Assembly (NCBI RefSeq): GCF_014284195.1
Contig: NZ_JACOGC010000001.1
Span: 558,001 to 622,000 of the forward strand
Length of the DNA: 64,000 nt
Direction: 5' to 3'
Source: Cognatundibacterium griseum
GTDB taxonomy: Bacteria; Pseudomonadota; Gammaproteobacteria; Burkholderiales; Burkholderiaceae_D
Shown here: piece by piece, positions 34,723 to 43,493 of the stretch
Layout of the letters: each line of letters opens with the position of its first letter
Position numbering within the stretch: the stretch's first letter is position 1
Program-made: the position numbers and the translations under genes
The notes under the pieces: generated by a model
Database searches by the model: none
Seen by the model: the letters and a program-made list of their open reading frames with translations, nothing else
What the model was told of the DNA's origin: nothing

Positions 34723-35904
34723 TTACAGACCGGCAGCCGTCCGCAGCACGGCTGCTTTGTCGGTGCGTTCCCAGCTGAATTCAGGTTCTTCACGGCCGAA
34801 ATGACCATAGGCAGCTGTTTTGGAGTAAATCGGACGCAGCAGATCCAGCATTTGGATGATGCCTTTCGGGCGCAGGTCAAAGTGGGCATTCACCAGTGCG
34901 GCGATCTGCTCATCCGGAATCACGCCCGTCCCTTCGGTATACACCGTGACGTTCATCGGACGTGCCACGCCAATGGCGTACGCGACCTGAATCTGGCACT
35001 GGCGCGCCAGACCGGCAGCGACGATGTTTTTGGCGACGTAGCGTGCCGCGTAGGCGGCGGAACGGTCAACCTTCGTTGGGTCTTTGCCGGAAAACGCACC
35101 GCCGCCGTGCGGGCAGGCGCCACCGTAAGTATCGACGATGATTTTACGGCCAGTCAGACCGCAATCGCCTTGCGGGCCGCCGATGACAAAGCGACCGGTC
35201 GGATTAATCAGATATTTGGTGTCTTGCAGCCATTCTTTCGGCAGTACCGGCTTGATGATTTCCTCAATCACGGCGTCGATGAAGGATTGCTTCATCTTGC
35301 TCGATGTTTCGCTTTGATCCGGGCTGTGCTGGGTCGACAGCACAACGGTATCAATACTGTGCGGCTTACCATCGACATAGCGCATGGTGACCTGGGATTT
35401 GGCGTCCGGGCGCAGGAAAGGCAGGCGGCCGTCCTTGCGCAATTGTGCCTGACGTTCGACCAGACGGTGCGCGTAGTAAATCGGTGCCGGCATCAGTTCC
35501 GGTGTTTCGTCGCAGGCATAGCCAAACATCAGGCCCTGATCACCCGCGCCGATATTCAGATAATCGTCGCTGGCGCGATCCACGCCCTGGGCGATATCGT
35601 TGGATTGCTTGTCATACGCGACCAGTACGGCGCAGCCTTTGTAATCGATGCCGTACTCCGTATTGTCGTAGCCGATGCGCTTGATGGTGTCGCGTGCGAC
35701 CTGAATGTAATCCACGTTGGCCTGCGTGGTGATTTCACCGGCCAGCACGACCAGACCAGTATTGGTCAGGGTTTCGGCCGCAACGCGGGAGTAGGGATCT
35801 TGTTCCAGAATTGCATCCAGAATTGCATCGGAAATCTGGTCCGCGACTTTATCCGGATGTCCTTCGGAGACGGATTCTGAGGTGAAGAGAAAATCATTTG
35901 CCAT
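34723..35904 (-). CDS. metK: S-adenosylmethionine synthetase
   Basis: 393 residues, the standard size. Start [30 protein letters not shown] includes the ATP-binding motif (SEGHPDK); [12 protein letters not shown] and [23 protein letters not shown] are the two PROSITE signatures. It makes SAM from methionine and ATP. CAGGAG 8-9 bases upstream fixes the start. I see no SAM or SAH riboswitch in its 232-base leader, unlike ahcY. It is divergent from the two lipid A acyltransferase genes. Confidence 0.98.
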   Translation of the reverse strand: MANDFLFTSESVSEGHPDKVADQISDAILDAILEQDPYSRVAAETLTNTGLVVLAGEITTQANVDYIQVARDTIKRIGYDNTEYGIDYKGCAVLVAYDKQSNDIAQGVDRASDDYLNIGAGDQGLMFGYACDETPELMPAPIYYAHRLVERQAQLRKDGRLPFLRPDAKSQVTMRYVDGKPHSIDTVVLSTQHSPDQSETSSKMKQSFIDAVIEEIIKPVLPKEWLQDTKYLINPTGRFVIGGPQGDCGLTGRKIIVDTYGGACPHGGGAFSGKDPTKVDRSAAYAARYVAKNIVAAGLARQCQIQVAYAIGVARPMNVTVYTEGTGVIPDEQIAALVNAHFDLRPKGIIQMLDLLRPIYSKTAAYGHFGREEPEFSWERTDKAAVLRTAAGL

Positions 35905-36136
35905 CGCAGGCTCCTGTAAAAAATGACCGAAAAAAATGTGCCGCAGTCGAATAGAGATCCTGCGACGCTTTAGCGAGTTTTATAAACCGCCTCGCAAGTT
36001 GTCTGTTAACTCGGCGGTGGCAGGTTGTCGTTTGCTCAATGAGCAGCCAACGGTTTGCCAATGTGTGCTATTTTACGCCTTCTGCTTTAACTATGTCGAA
36101 TACCCCTCCACATTTCATGAATTCTTGAGCAGCGTC

Positions 36137-36994
36137 ATGCTTGTCACTTTATTCCGTTTTTTATCGCTGCTTCCGCTTTCAGTGCTGCATTTCACTGGGA
36201 GTGTTCTGGGCTGGCTGGTCTATCTGTTATCTGTTTCATATCGTCGTCGTCTGCAGGAAAATCTGGGAAGAGCCGGTTTTTCCCGGCATTTACGGGCCGC
36301 CGTGCAGGAAGCGGGTAAAAATGTACTGGAGCTTCCGTTTATCTGGTGCGCCAGACCTGAGCGGGTGTTGAAAACCGCTGAAATGGAGAACTGGGAGCTT
36401 GTGCAGCAGGCGCTGGATCAGAAAAAAGGTGTCATCTTCCTGACGCCGCATCTCGGCTGTTTTGAAATTGTGGCGCAGAAAATTGCAGCCCGGACCCGGC
36501 TGACGGTGTTGTACCGGCCGCCACGCAAGGACGCACTCAAGCCGCTGATCGAGGGCGCGCGCGCCAGAGAGAATCTGCTGCTGGCACCGACCAATTTGTC
36601 CGGCGTCCGGATTATGGCGAAAGCGCTTAAAAAAGGCGAGGCAATCGGTTTATTGCCGGATCAGGTGCCGCAACAGGGTGAAGGTGTCTGGGCCAGGTTT
36701 TTTGGCAAACCAGCGTACACCATGACATTGTCCGCCAAACTGCATAGTATGACGGGTTCTCCCATCATTCTGACCTACGCAGAACGTTTGCCGGGCGGAC
36801 GCGGATATGTAGTGCGCTTCGTCGCATTTGATGAGGAACTGGGTGAGGATGCCGTGACCCAGGCAGAGGCGATTAACCGGGCCATGGAAAAACTGATTGC
36901 ACGTTCTCCGGCGCAGTATTTCTGGAGCTATAACCGTTATAAAACGCCGCAAGGCGTTGCCGGACCGGATGCTGTGCAGCCGGAGCAGCCATGA
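36137..36994 (+). CDS. Lipid A acyltransferase of the LpxL/HtrB family (first copy)
   Basis: 285 residues from the ATG at 36137; an in-frame ATG 200 bases earlier would add a tail without family similarity. One N-terminal membrane anchor (about 9-33), the catalytic motif H105-LGCF-E110 (HX4E), and the substrate region LLPDQVPQQGEGVWARFFGKPAYT. It adds a secondary acyl chain to Kdo2-lipid A at the inner membrane. It overlaps the second copy by 4 bases. The chain length used cannot be predicted. Confidence 0.9.
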   Translation: MLVTLFRFLSLLPLSVLHFTGSVLGWLVYLLSVSYRRRLQENLGRAGFSRHLRAAVQEAGKNVLELPFIWCARPERVLKTAEMENWELVQQALDQKKGVIFLTPHLGCFEIVAQKIAARTRLTVLYRPPRKDALKPLIEGARARENLLLAPTNLSGVRIMAKALKKGEAIGLLPDQVPQQGEGVWARFFGKPAYTMTLSAKLHSMTGSPIILTYAERLPGGRGYVVRFVAFDEELGEDAVTQAEAINRAMEKLIARSPAQYFWSYNRYKTPQGVAGPDAVQPEQP

Positions 36995-37854
36995 GACTGG
37001 TGCTGGCGCTGATGTGGCTGCTGCACTGGCTGCCTTTGCCGGTGCTTGGACGCATGGGAGAAGGAGTGGGTAACCTCCTGTTTTTTGTTATCAGGAAGCG
37101 ACGCCATATTACCCTGACGAATCTTCGTTTATGCCTGCCGGATCGCAGTGAAGAAGAACGGCGGCAGATTGCACGGCGTCATTTTCAGCTGTATGCGCGC
37201 AGTGTTCTGGAGCGGGGCATTCTGTGGTGGGCATCTGAAACGCGTCTGAAAAAACTGATTCAGGTTGAACCTGCCGTGCCGCTGACGCTGATTCAGTCCG
37301 GCCCGACTATTTTGCTTTGTCCGCATTTTGTGTGTCTCGATGTCGCCGGGGTTGCGGTGATGCTGGAGTCATCGCTGTGCTCCATCTATACCGAGCAACG
37401 CAATAAGGTTTTCGATCAGGCACTGCGGCGGGGACGGTCGCGGTTTCGTCCGGTGAAACTGTTTTCCCGTGCCGAAGGTGTGAAGCCGATTATCCGGGCG
37501 ATGCAGGAAAAACTGCCTTACTTCATGTTACCGGATATGGATTTTGGCGCCAAAAATGCAGAATTCATTCCTTTTTTCGGCGTTCCCGCTGCCACGCTGA
37601 CAGCCATGCCGCGTCTGGCCGCCAGCACGCAGGCCAAAGTCGTACCGGTGATTGCCACGATGCTGCCGGATTATCGCGGCTGGAAGGTCTGTTTTCATGC
37701 TCCCTGGGATAATTATCCGGGTGACGATATCACGATGGCGACCCGCCAGATGAATGCGTTTATTGAACAGGAAGTGCTGAAAGCACCGGCAGAATATTTC
37801 TGGGCTCACAAGCGGTTTAAGACACAGCCACCCGGTGAGCCCGGCGTATATTAA
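36991..37854 (+). CDS. Lipid A acyltransferase of the LpxL/HtrB family (second copy)
   Basis: 287 residues. N-terminal hydrophobic anchor (about 3-33), catalytic motif H112-FVCL-D117 (HX4D), and YFMLPDMDFGAKNAEFIPFFGVPAATLT. The two copies are clearly different from each other, so they probably add different secondary acyl chains or act in order. The start overlaps the first copy (ATGA). The stop touches that of the convergent chemoreceptor gene with no base between them. Confidence 0.9.
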   Translation: MRLVLALMWLLHWLPLPVLGRMGEGVGNLLFFVIRKRRHITLTNLRLCLPDRSEEERRQIARRHFQLYARSVLERGILWWASETRLKKLIQVEPAVPLTLIQSGPTILLCPHFVCLDVAGVAVMLESSLCSIYTEQRNKVFDQALRRGRSRFRPVKLFSRAEGVKPIIRAMQEKLPYFMLPDMDFGAKNAEFIPFFGVPAATLTAMPRLAASTQAKVVPVIATMLPDYRGWKVCFHAPWDNYPGDDITMATRQMNAFIEQEVLKAPAEYFWAHKRFKTQPPGEPGVY

Positions 37855-39510
37855 CTAAGCGGCATAGGACAGTGACTGACGCCGCACAGACTGTGAATTG
37901 CTAGCTTGTGACTTATTCAGCAGCCGGACAGGCCTGGATGTGACGGATTGCTCCATCCCGTGCAGTTTGAAAATACTGACCAGACCCGATAATTCAATGG
38001 CCTGCTCGCGCAGGCTTTCTGCTGCTGCAGCAGACTCTTCGACCAGTGCCGCATTTTGCTGTGTCACTTCATCCATGCTGGTGATTGCCTGATTCACTTG
38101 CTGGATACCGCTGCTCTGTTCATGGCTGGCATTGGAAATATGATGAATGATATCGCTGACCCGCTGCACACTTGTTACTAATTCCCGGATGGTGCTGCCG
38201 GCTTCCTGTACCAGTGTGCTGCCATGCGATACCTCTTCCGCAGAAGCCTGAATCAGCGTCTTGATTTCACGTGCAGCATTGGCGCTGCGTTGCGCTAGAT
38301 TGCGCACTTCTGCCGCCACAACGGCGAATCCTCGGCCCTGCTCACCGGCGCGTGCCGCTTCTACGGCGGCATTCAGCGCCAGAATATTGGTTTGAAATGC
38401 AATACCGTCAATCACGCCGATAATGTCCACAATTTTTCCTGAGGACGAATGAATGGTGTGCATGGACTGCACCACTTCCTGGACAATCTGCCCGCCTTTG
38501 ATCGCAACCGAGGATGCGTTGGCAGCCAGCTGACTGGCCTGGGAGGCATGTGCGGCATTTTGCCCGACCGTGGCAGTCAGTTCTTCCATGGATGAAGCGG
38601 TTTCTTCCAGCGATCCTGCCTGTTGCTCTGTGCGGTCAGAGAGATCCTGATTGCCTGATGCAATCTGTGTCGCGGCCGTGACGATAGCATCCGTACCGGA
38701 ACGTACGCCGCCGACGATGTCTGCCAGTCTGTCCCGCATCAGCCTGATGGTGTAGAGCATGCTGCCGTGATCCGACGGATGTAATTCAATCGGTGTTGTC
38801 AGATCGCCGTGAGCGATCAGATTGGCAATTTCAGCAGCATACGCCGGCTCACCGCCCAGTTGCTTTACCAGGCTGCGCGTGAGTGTGTAAGCGATTCCGG
38901 CGGCCAGTATCAGCGCAATTCCGCCGATACACAGCATCAGCCAGCGAGCGTTGGCATAATCCGCTTTTGCCGTGCTGTTACGGGCATCAGTCAGATCCTT
39001 TTGAAAAACAACCATCTCTGCGAGCGACTGTTTATAGCGGGCGAGAATCGGACGCAGTTCGTTGTTCAGGTTGGCGCGCGCCTGTTCCGGCGTACCTTCA
39101 TTGATCAGTTTCAGCAGTTTTTCCTGGCCTGCCAGATATTGCATACCTGCTTCCTGCATCCGGTGAAAAATCGGCAGCGCGGCAGGCAGGATGATGATAC
39201 GTTCGAACAGCGCCTCATTTTCACGGATGACCTGTCGTGCCTGCAATATCCGGTCCATCTGTTTCTGGCGGTCAGCCTGGTCTTCGTTGAGCATCATATT
39301 GCGCAACGAAATCGCGATGCTGTCGATTTCGCTTTGTGTTTCGTAGGTCTTGATGATTTTGGGAAGCCGGTCGCTGGCGATATCGTTGGTGCTTGCATTG
39401 ACCCGGCCCAGCATGACGATCGCGATTGTCATGATGACCGCCATCAGAATGCAGACAGTTGCGAAACTCAGGGCCAGTCTGCGCCCCAGGGTAAGAGTAG
39501 GAATTTTCAT
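37855..39510 (-). CDS. Methyl-accepting chemotaxis protein with four-helix-bundle sensor
   Basis: 551 residues. Membrane helices at about 11-34 and 188-212 enclose a periplasmic four-helix-bundle sensor (4HB_MCP type). HAMP (about 213-265) and a long cytoplasmic coiled coil follow, with the signalling tip [42 protein letters not shown]. No C-terminal NWETF-type tether is present. It signals to CheA/CheW; the ligand is unknown. It is alone, with no other chemotaxis gene in the window. Upstream, at 39736-39749, is a near-match FNR box that I do not count as evidence. Confidence 0.93.
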   Translation of the reverse strand: MKIPTLTLGRRLALSFATVCILMAVIMTIAIVMLGRVNASTNDIASDRLPKIIKTYETQSEIDSIAISLRNMMLNEDQADRQKQMDRILQARQVIRENEALFERIIILPAALPIFHRMQEAGMQYLAGQEKLLKLINEGTPEQARANLNNELRPILARYKQSLAEMVVFQKDLTDARNSTAKADYANARWLMLCIGGIALILAAGIAYTLTRSLVKQLGGEPAYAAEIANLIAHGDLTTPIELHPSDHGSMLYTIRLMRDRLADIVGGVRSGTDAIVTAATQIASGNQDLSDRTEQQAGSLEETASSMEELTATVGQNAAHASQASQLAANASSVAIKGGQIVQEVVQSMHTIHSSSGKIVDIIGVIDGIAFQTNILALNAAVEAARAGEQGRGFAVVAAEVRNLAQRSANAAREIKTLIQASAEEVSHGSTLVQEAGSTIRELVTSVQRVSDIIHHISNASHEQSSGIQQVNQAITSMDEVTQQNAALVEESAAAAESLREQAIELSGLVSIFKLHGMEQSVTSRPVRLLNKSQASNSQSVRRQSLSYAA

Positions 39511-39846
39511 CTGTTGTCCGTCAAAATAAATTGAACCTGATTACCGGGTAATTGGTTGATTTTCAGCGCTTACCGGGAAGATCAATGCGTCAGCTTGGAG
39601 TTGATGTGAAATGCATTGAGAACAGTGAGATTCTTGCAGGGATGGCGCAGGAAAATTGTTGAATAACGTTGAATCTTGCGCTTCATCAAGCAGCGTTACC
39701 CCGTGTGCATCAGCATGCGCTTGCTTGTACAGGATATGATCTAAATCAATACGGGCTGCAACGGTATGACTGCTCTATGAAGAGGTAATCCAGAGTTGCT
39801 CAAGATTGAAAAAACGGAGTAATCATCAACCGATCTGAACCGTGAA
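39511..39846. other. Intergenic stretch between the chemoreceptor and phhA
   Basis: No gene is visible. It should contain the chemoreceptor promoter, but I find no convincing sigma-28 or sigma-70 element. ATTACC-G-GGTAAT (39540-39552) is a perfect inverted repeat 30 bases before the start codon and may be an operator. TTACCGGG occurs again at 39570-39577. Confidence 0.45.
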
Positions 39847-39881
39847 AATAAAAAAAGCACATGGATATGATGTCCATGTGC
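39847..39881 (-). terminator. Intrinsic terminator of the phhA transcript
   Basis: GCACATGGA (39857-39865) and TCCATGTGC (39873-39881) form a perfect 9-bp stem with a 7-base loop. The A run at 39847-39856 gives a U tract on the minus strand. It lies 39 bases after the phhA stop. Confidence 0.9.
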
Positions 39882-39919
39882 CTGATTGGTGATGCAGCAA
39901 ATGCTGATCTCGGAGGGGA

Positions 39920-40831
39920 TCAGGGTAGCAGTTCTGTTTCCTGCGGCAGCAGCGTGTTGGCAGGAAATGGTTCTGCAGATCTGAGCCTTTCATAATATGG
40001 CGCGAAGTCTGGCGCCGTGCCATCAAACAGTTCCTGAAAATTCTGAATCACGAAATAGGTTTCCTGATAGGTATCGATTTTGTACAAAGTATTCAGGCAG
40101 CGTTCTATCTGTAAATGGATATGGCGCGAGGCGGTTCCGGGAGTCAGGCAATATTCGACTTCACCGCCGGAAGATAAAATACCGGCGCCGTAAATGCGCA
40201 TTCCCTGCGGCGTATTGATGAGCCCGAATTCCACGGTGTACCAGTACAGACGGGCCAGCTGATCCAGTCCGCCCAGTTTCATGGCCTTGAGTCCGCCCTG
40301 ACCATAGCGCTGCATATAATCGGCAAATACCGGATTGAACAGCATCGGCACGTGACCGAAGAAATCGTGGAACACATCGGGTTCGACGATGTAGTTGAAT
40401 TCTTCTGGTTTGCGCAGCCAGACCGTCACTGGAAAGCGGCGGTTGGCGAGATGTTCAAAAAATGTCAGCTCCGGAATAAGACCCGGCACCGCGACAATTT
40501 TCCATCCGGTTGCGGCAAATAATTCTGCCGAAGTTTTTTCAAATTCCGGAATGCCGCCGGCGGCATCCATCTTATGCAGGGCATCGATGAATTCATCGCA
40601 TGCACGCCCCGGCAATAACGCCATCTGGCGCTGGTACAGCTTGCGCCAGAGTTCGTGTTCCGCTTCCGTGTAGGCGGCCCAGTCCTGCTGTACGACGTAA
40701 TGGGCATCGGCGTGTTCATAATCGCCGCGTAAAGCGGCGCCGTGCGATTTTTCAGCGACGGTCGCCAGAAAATCTTCATTGCTGACTGTGGTATCCATTT
40801 TTTTCTTTGCTGTATAAGAAAAGGCCGACAT
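39920..40831 (-). CDS. phhA: Phenylalanine 4-monooxygenase
   Basis: 303 residues; the Met at position 12 (MDTTVSNED) is an alternative start and would give 292. A pterin-dependent aromatic amino-acid hydroxylase: iron ligands H155 and H160 (PDVFHDFFGHVP) and E201 (LYWYTVEFGL). Phenylalanine is converted to tyrosine in the cytosol with tetrahydrobiopterin and O2. It has the bacterial single-domain length without the regulatory domain. It follows hppD by 48 bases in the same direction, so the pair forms the start of phenylalanine/tyrosine breakdown. Confidence 0.96.
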   Translation of the reverse strand: MSAFSYTAKKKMDTTVSNEDFLATVAEKSHGAALRGDYEHADAHYVVQQDWAAYTEAEHELWRKLYQRQMALLPGRACDEFIDALHKMDAAGGIPEFEKTSAELFAATGWKIVAVPGLIPELTFFEHLANRRFPVTVWLRKPEEFNYIVEPDVFHDFFGHVPMLFNPVFADYMQRYGQGGLKAMKLGGLDQLARLYWYTVEFGLINTPQGMRIYGAGILSSGGEVEYCLTPGTASRHIHLQIERCLNTLYKIDTYQETYFVIQNFQELFDGTAPDFAPYYERLRSAEPFPANTLLPQETELLP

Positions 40832-40879
40832 GGTCAGTCAGCCTTTTGGTTTGTCTCCGTTACCTGCCTGCTTTCCGTA

Positions 40880-41995
40880 TCAGGCTGGTGTTTTGTCGTC
40901 TTTCAGCACGCCACGGCGAATCTGATCAAGTTCGATCGATTCAAACAGGGCGCGGAAATTACCTTCACCAAATCCCTGATCGCCTTTACGCTGAATGATT
41001 TCAAAGAAAATCGGACCGATGACCGTCGTGGTGAAAATCTGCAACAGCAATTCGCGCGAAGTTTCTGTGCTCTTGCCGTCGATCAGGATGCGCAGTTTGC
41101 GCAGTTCTTCGAGGTTTTCACCGTGACCCGGCAGACGGCGGTCCACCAGATCGTAGTAGGTTTCTATCGTGTCCTGGAATACCACGCCGGCGGCTTTCAT
41201 GTCGCTGACCGTTTTGTAGACATTGTCGGTGCCCATCGCGATATGCTGCACGCCTTCGCCGTGATACAGGTCGAGATATTCGGCGATCTGGGATTTGTCA
41301 TCCGATGATTCGTTGATCGGAATGCGGATTTTGCCGCAAGGCGAAGTCATCGCTTTCGACTTCAACCCAGTGTGTTTGCCGGCGATATCGAAGTAACGGA
41401 TTTCACGGAAATTGAACAGAGTTTCATAGAAATCTGCCCATTCTTTCATGCGGCCGCGATGCACGTTATGTGTCAGGTGATCGATGTAGGTCAGACCGTT
41501 GCCGACCGGGTTGGATGCAACGCCGGGAATCGCCACGAAATCGGCGTCATAGATGCTGATATTGCCGATGGCACCGGCTTCTGCGCCGTCTTTGCCTTGC
41601 CAGCGGTCAACGAAATAAATCAGCGAGTCACCGATGCCTTTGATGGCTGGAATGTTCAGTTCCATCGGACCGGTTTTGTTATCGAAACCCCAGGCGCCCA
41701 GTTCCAGAGCGCGTTTGTAGGCAGCGTTGGCATCTTTGACGCGGAATGCAAATGCGCAGACGCAAGGGCCGTGTTTGCGGGCGAATTTCTGGGCGAAAGA
41801 ATCCGGTTCGGCGTTGATGATGAAATTCACACCGCCTTGACGGTACAGTGTCACATCCTTGGTACGGTGTCTGGCAATCGCCGTAAAACCCATGCTGATG
41901 AATAATTCGCCCATCGCTTTCGGATCGGGTGCAGCGTATTCGATAAACTCAAAACCATCAGTACCCATCGGGTTTTCCCAAGTCTGGAAAGTCAT
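40880..41995 (-). CDS. hppD: 4-hydroxyphenylpyruvate dioxygenase
   Basis: 371 residues with two vicinal-oxygen-chelate domains. Likely iron ligands are the His in YIDHLTHNV, the His in GVQHIAMGTDNV and the Glu in FRALFESIELDQ. GRM-x-EWADFYETLFNF and QRKGDQGFGEGNF are strong family signatures. It turns 4-hydroxyphenylpyruvate into homogentisate. It is upstream of phhA and divergent from an Lrp-family regulator. Homogentisate dioxygenase and later enzymes are not in the window. Confidence 0.96.
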   Translation of the reverse strand: MTFQTWENPMGTDGFEFIEYAAPDPKAMGELFISMGFTAIARHRTKDVTLYRQGGVNFIINAEPDSFAQKFARKHGPCVCAFAFRVKDANAAYKRALELGAWGFDNKTGPMELNIPAIKGIGDSLIYFVDRWQGKDGAEAGAIGNISIYDADFVAIPGVASNPVGNGLTYIDHLTHNVHRGRMKEWADFYETLFNFREIRYFDIAGKHTGLKSKAMTSPCGKIRIPINESSDDKSQIAEYLDLYHGEGVQHIAMGTDNVYKTVSDMKAAGVVFQDTIETYYDLVDRRLPGHGENLEELRKLRILIDGKSTETSRELLLQIFTTTVIGPIFFEIIQRKGDQGFGEGNFRALFESIELDQIRRGVLKDDKTPA

Positions 41996-42074
41996 GCCTG
42001 TCTCCTGTGTGAAATCATGAAAAATCCGTTCAAACCAGTTGAATGCTGCCCGCGCATTTTTTATCTGTAGCTGA

Positions 42075-42103
42075 TTTGATGCAGATCAAACTCACAGTAT
42101 AGT
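42075..42103 (+). promoter_or_regulatory. Promoter of the Lrp-family gene overlapped by a perfect FNR/Anr-type box
   Basis: TTGAT-GCAG-ATCAA (42076-42089) matches the FNR consensus at all ten positions. TTTGAT (42075-42080) also serves as a -35 with TATAGT (42098-42103) 17 bases later, so a bound FNR-type protein would block this promoter. The hppD start is 80 bases away on the other strand, and I see no -10 at the right place for class II activation of hppD. Confidence 0.6.
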
Positions 42104-42194
42104 CCGCGCCATGCGCGATTAAATTTCAAAATAAGCCAATGATGATTTAATTTGAGCAATAATATTGCGTGTAATTTTAAATTTAAGGTGGATT

Positions 42195-42707
42195 ATGGCT
42201 TCAGTTGTATTGGATAAAATCGACCGGAAGATACTCGCGATCCTGCAGGCAGACGGGCGACTGACGAATCAGGAAATTGCGGAACGGATCAGCCTCTCGC
42301 CCTCGCCCTGCCTGCGCCGCATCAAACGGCTGGAAGAAACTGGCGTGATCCGTCAGTATGTCGCTTTGCTCGAACCGGCAAAAATCGGACTGGGCCTGCT
42401 GGCTTACGTTAATGTCCGGCTGGAAAAGCACAGTGATCAGCCTGGGAAGGTAGGATCGGGGGTATCGCGCTCTCCGCGGGAAGATTTTTCGGCGTCTGTC
42501 GGACAATGGCCGGAAGTCATGGCCTGTTATGCAATGACCGGGGAAATGGATTACCTGCTTCGGGTGCATGTGGAAGATATGGATCATTTCTCCCGGTTCA
42601 TGATGGAAACGCTGTTGCGTCACCCGGCAGTGCTGGATGTCAAATCCAGCTTCGCTTTACAGCAGATCAAGGACACCACGGCATTACCCGTGCTGGGAAT
42701 AGCTTAG
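42195..42707 (+). CDS. Lrp/AsnC-family regulator, probable controller of hppD-phhA
   Basis: 170 residues from the ATG at 42195 (AAGGTGG Shine-Dalgarno; an earlier in-frame ATG at 42165 is less likely). The helix-turn-helix (DRKILAILQADGRLTNQEIAERISLSPSPCLRRIKRLEETGVIRQ) is followed by the RAM domain (GEMDYLLRVHVEDMDHFSRFMMETLLRHPAVLDVKSSFALQQIKDTTALP). There is a short extra segment around DQPGKVGSGVSRSPRED between the domains compared with the family as I remember it. It is divergent from hppD. Lrp-type proteins often activate aromatic amino-acid catabolism in response to Phe or Tyr. Confidence 0.9.
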   Translation: MASVVLDKIDRKILAILQADGRLTNQEIAERISLSPSPCLRRIKRLEETGVIRQYVALLEPAKIGLGLLAYVNVRLEKHSDQPGKVGSGVSRSPREDFSASVGQWPEVMACYAMTGEMDYLLRVHVEDMDHFSRFMMETLLRHPAVLDVKSSFALQQIKDTTALPVLGIA

Positions 42708-42719
42708 CTCTGGTGCAGT

Positions 42720-43397
42720 TTATTTGTTTTTGCCGATATCACTCACGCCGGGCAAATGCCTGAGCCATTTGGCTGCCGCCCGGGCATTGGCTTTGATGGT
42801 GTAGTCGATTGCCGCGACCTGTTCCTGGACGGCTTCTCTCAGGACGCTGACCGCATCGGCAGGAAGCAGCTTCAGGTAAGCATCCGCTTCGCCGTATTCG
42901 CGGTGAATTTCCATGCCTGCTTTTTTTGCGATATGGATCATGGTCTGGTTGGAGGACAGACAGTGCATGTACAGGGTGTCGACATCGGCATTGCGGCAAT
43001 GGATTGCGCCGCGTTCAAACAGTTTGGCGCCCACACCTTTGCCGCGGGCATCTTTGGAAACTGACACACCGAATTCTGCCACCGTATCCTTGTCGGTGGC
43101 TTCATCTTTTTCGCTGCGGGGCGCAAAAGCCAGATGTCCGACGCCGACCAGGCGGAAATGATGACTCATGACGCCGAACACCTTATCGCGGGAGAAGTCG
43201 AGGCCTTCCACGTATTTCTCTATCATGGCATCCGGCAAATAGGTGCCGAAACGCAATAAACGGTCACTTTCTTCCAGCGCAAGGAAGTGCCTCAGTATCC
43301 TGTGCCGGTCTTTTTCTGACAATTCTTTGACGTAAACCGTCGGCTTGGCAGGCGAATGGGAGTTGAAACTGGTCGGAAAGATATCGGCAGGATTCAT
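42720..43397 (-). CDS. GNAT-family N-acetyltransferase of unknown substrate
   Basis: 225 residues. The acetyl-CoA site is EFGVSVSKDARGKGVGAKLFERG (about 115-137), with R-GKGVG as the pyrophosphate loop, and YMHCLSSNQTMIHIAKKAGME as motif B. The C-terminal about 50 residues (from ADAYLKLLPADAVSVLREA) lie outside the GNAT core and are helical. The substrate is unknown. The gene stands alone between an Lrp-family gene (convergent, 12 bases) and cca. Confidence 0.85.
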   Translation of the reverse strand: MNPADIFPTSFNSHSPAKPTVYVKELSEKDRHRILRHFLALEESDRLLRFGTYLPDAMIEKYVEGLDFSRDKVFGVMSHHFRLVGVGHLAFAPRSEKDEATDKDTVAEFGVSVSKDARGKGVGAKLFERGAIHCRNADVDTLYMHCLSSNQTMIHIAKKAGMEIHREYGEADAYLKLLPADAVSVLREAVQEQVAAIDYTIKANARAAAKWLRHLPGVSDIGKNK

Positions 43398-43493
43398 GAT
43401 GTGTCCTTACTGCAAGTAAATTGGTGCAGTGCACAATCGCATTGTAGGCGATGTTAGCCGATTATTCCAGAAAACATTCCCTCTGTGATGAGA

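Noticed and set aside
34702-35880. Long open frame (about 392 codons) on the plus strand opposite metK
   Set aside because: Same reasoning: it exists because metK codon choice avoids stops on the other strand; no family resemblance.
35905-36136. SAM or SAH riboswitch in the metK leader
   Set aside because: I looked for the SAH core (GGAGCG...GCCAGGC) and SAM-type cores and found none; only an ordinary leader with a good ribosome site.
39736-39749. FNR-like ATGAT-CTAA-ATCAA upstream of the chemoreceptor
   Set aside because: One mismatch; about two such near matches are expected by chance in 64 kb, and no promoter is at a fitting distance.
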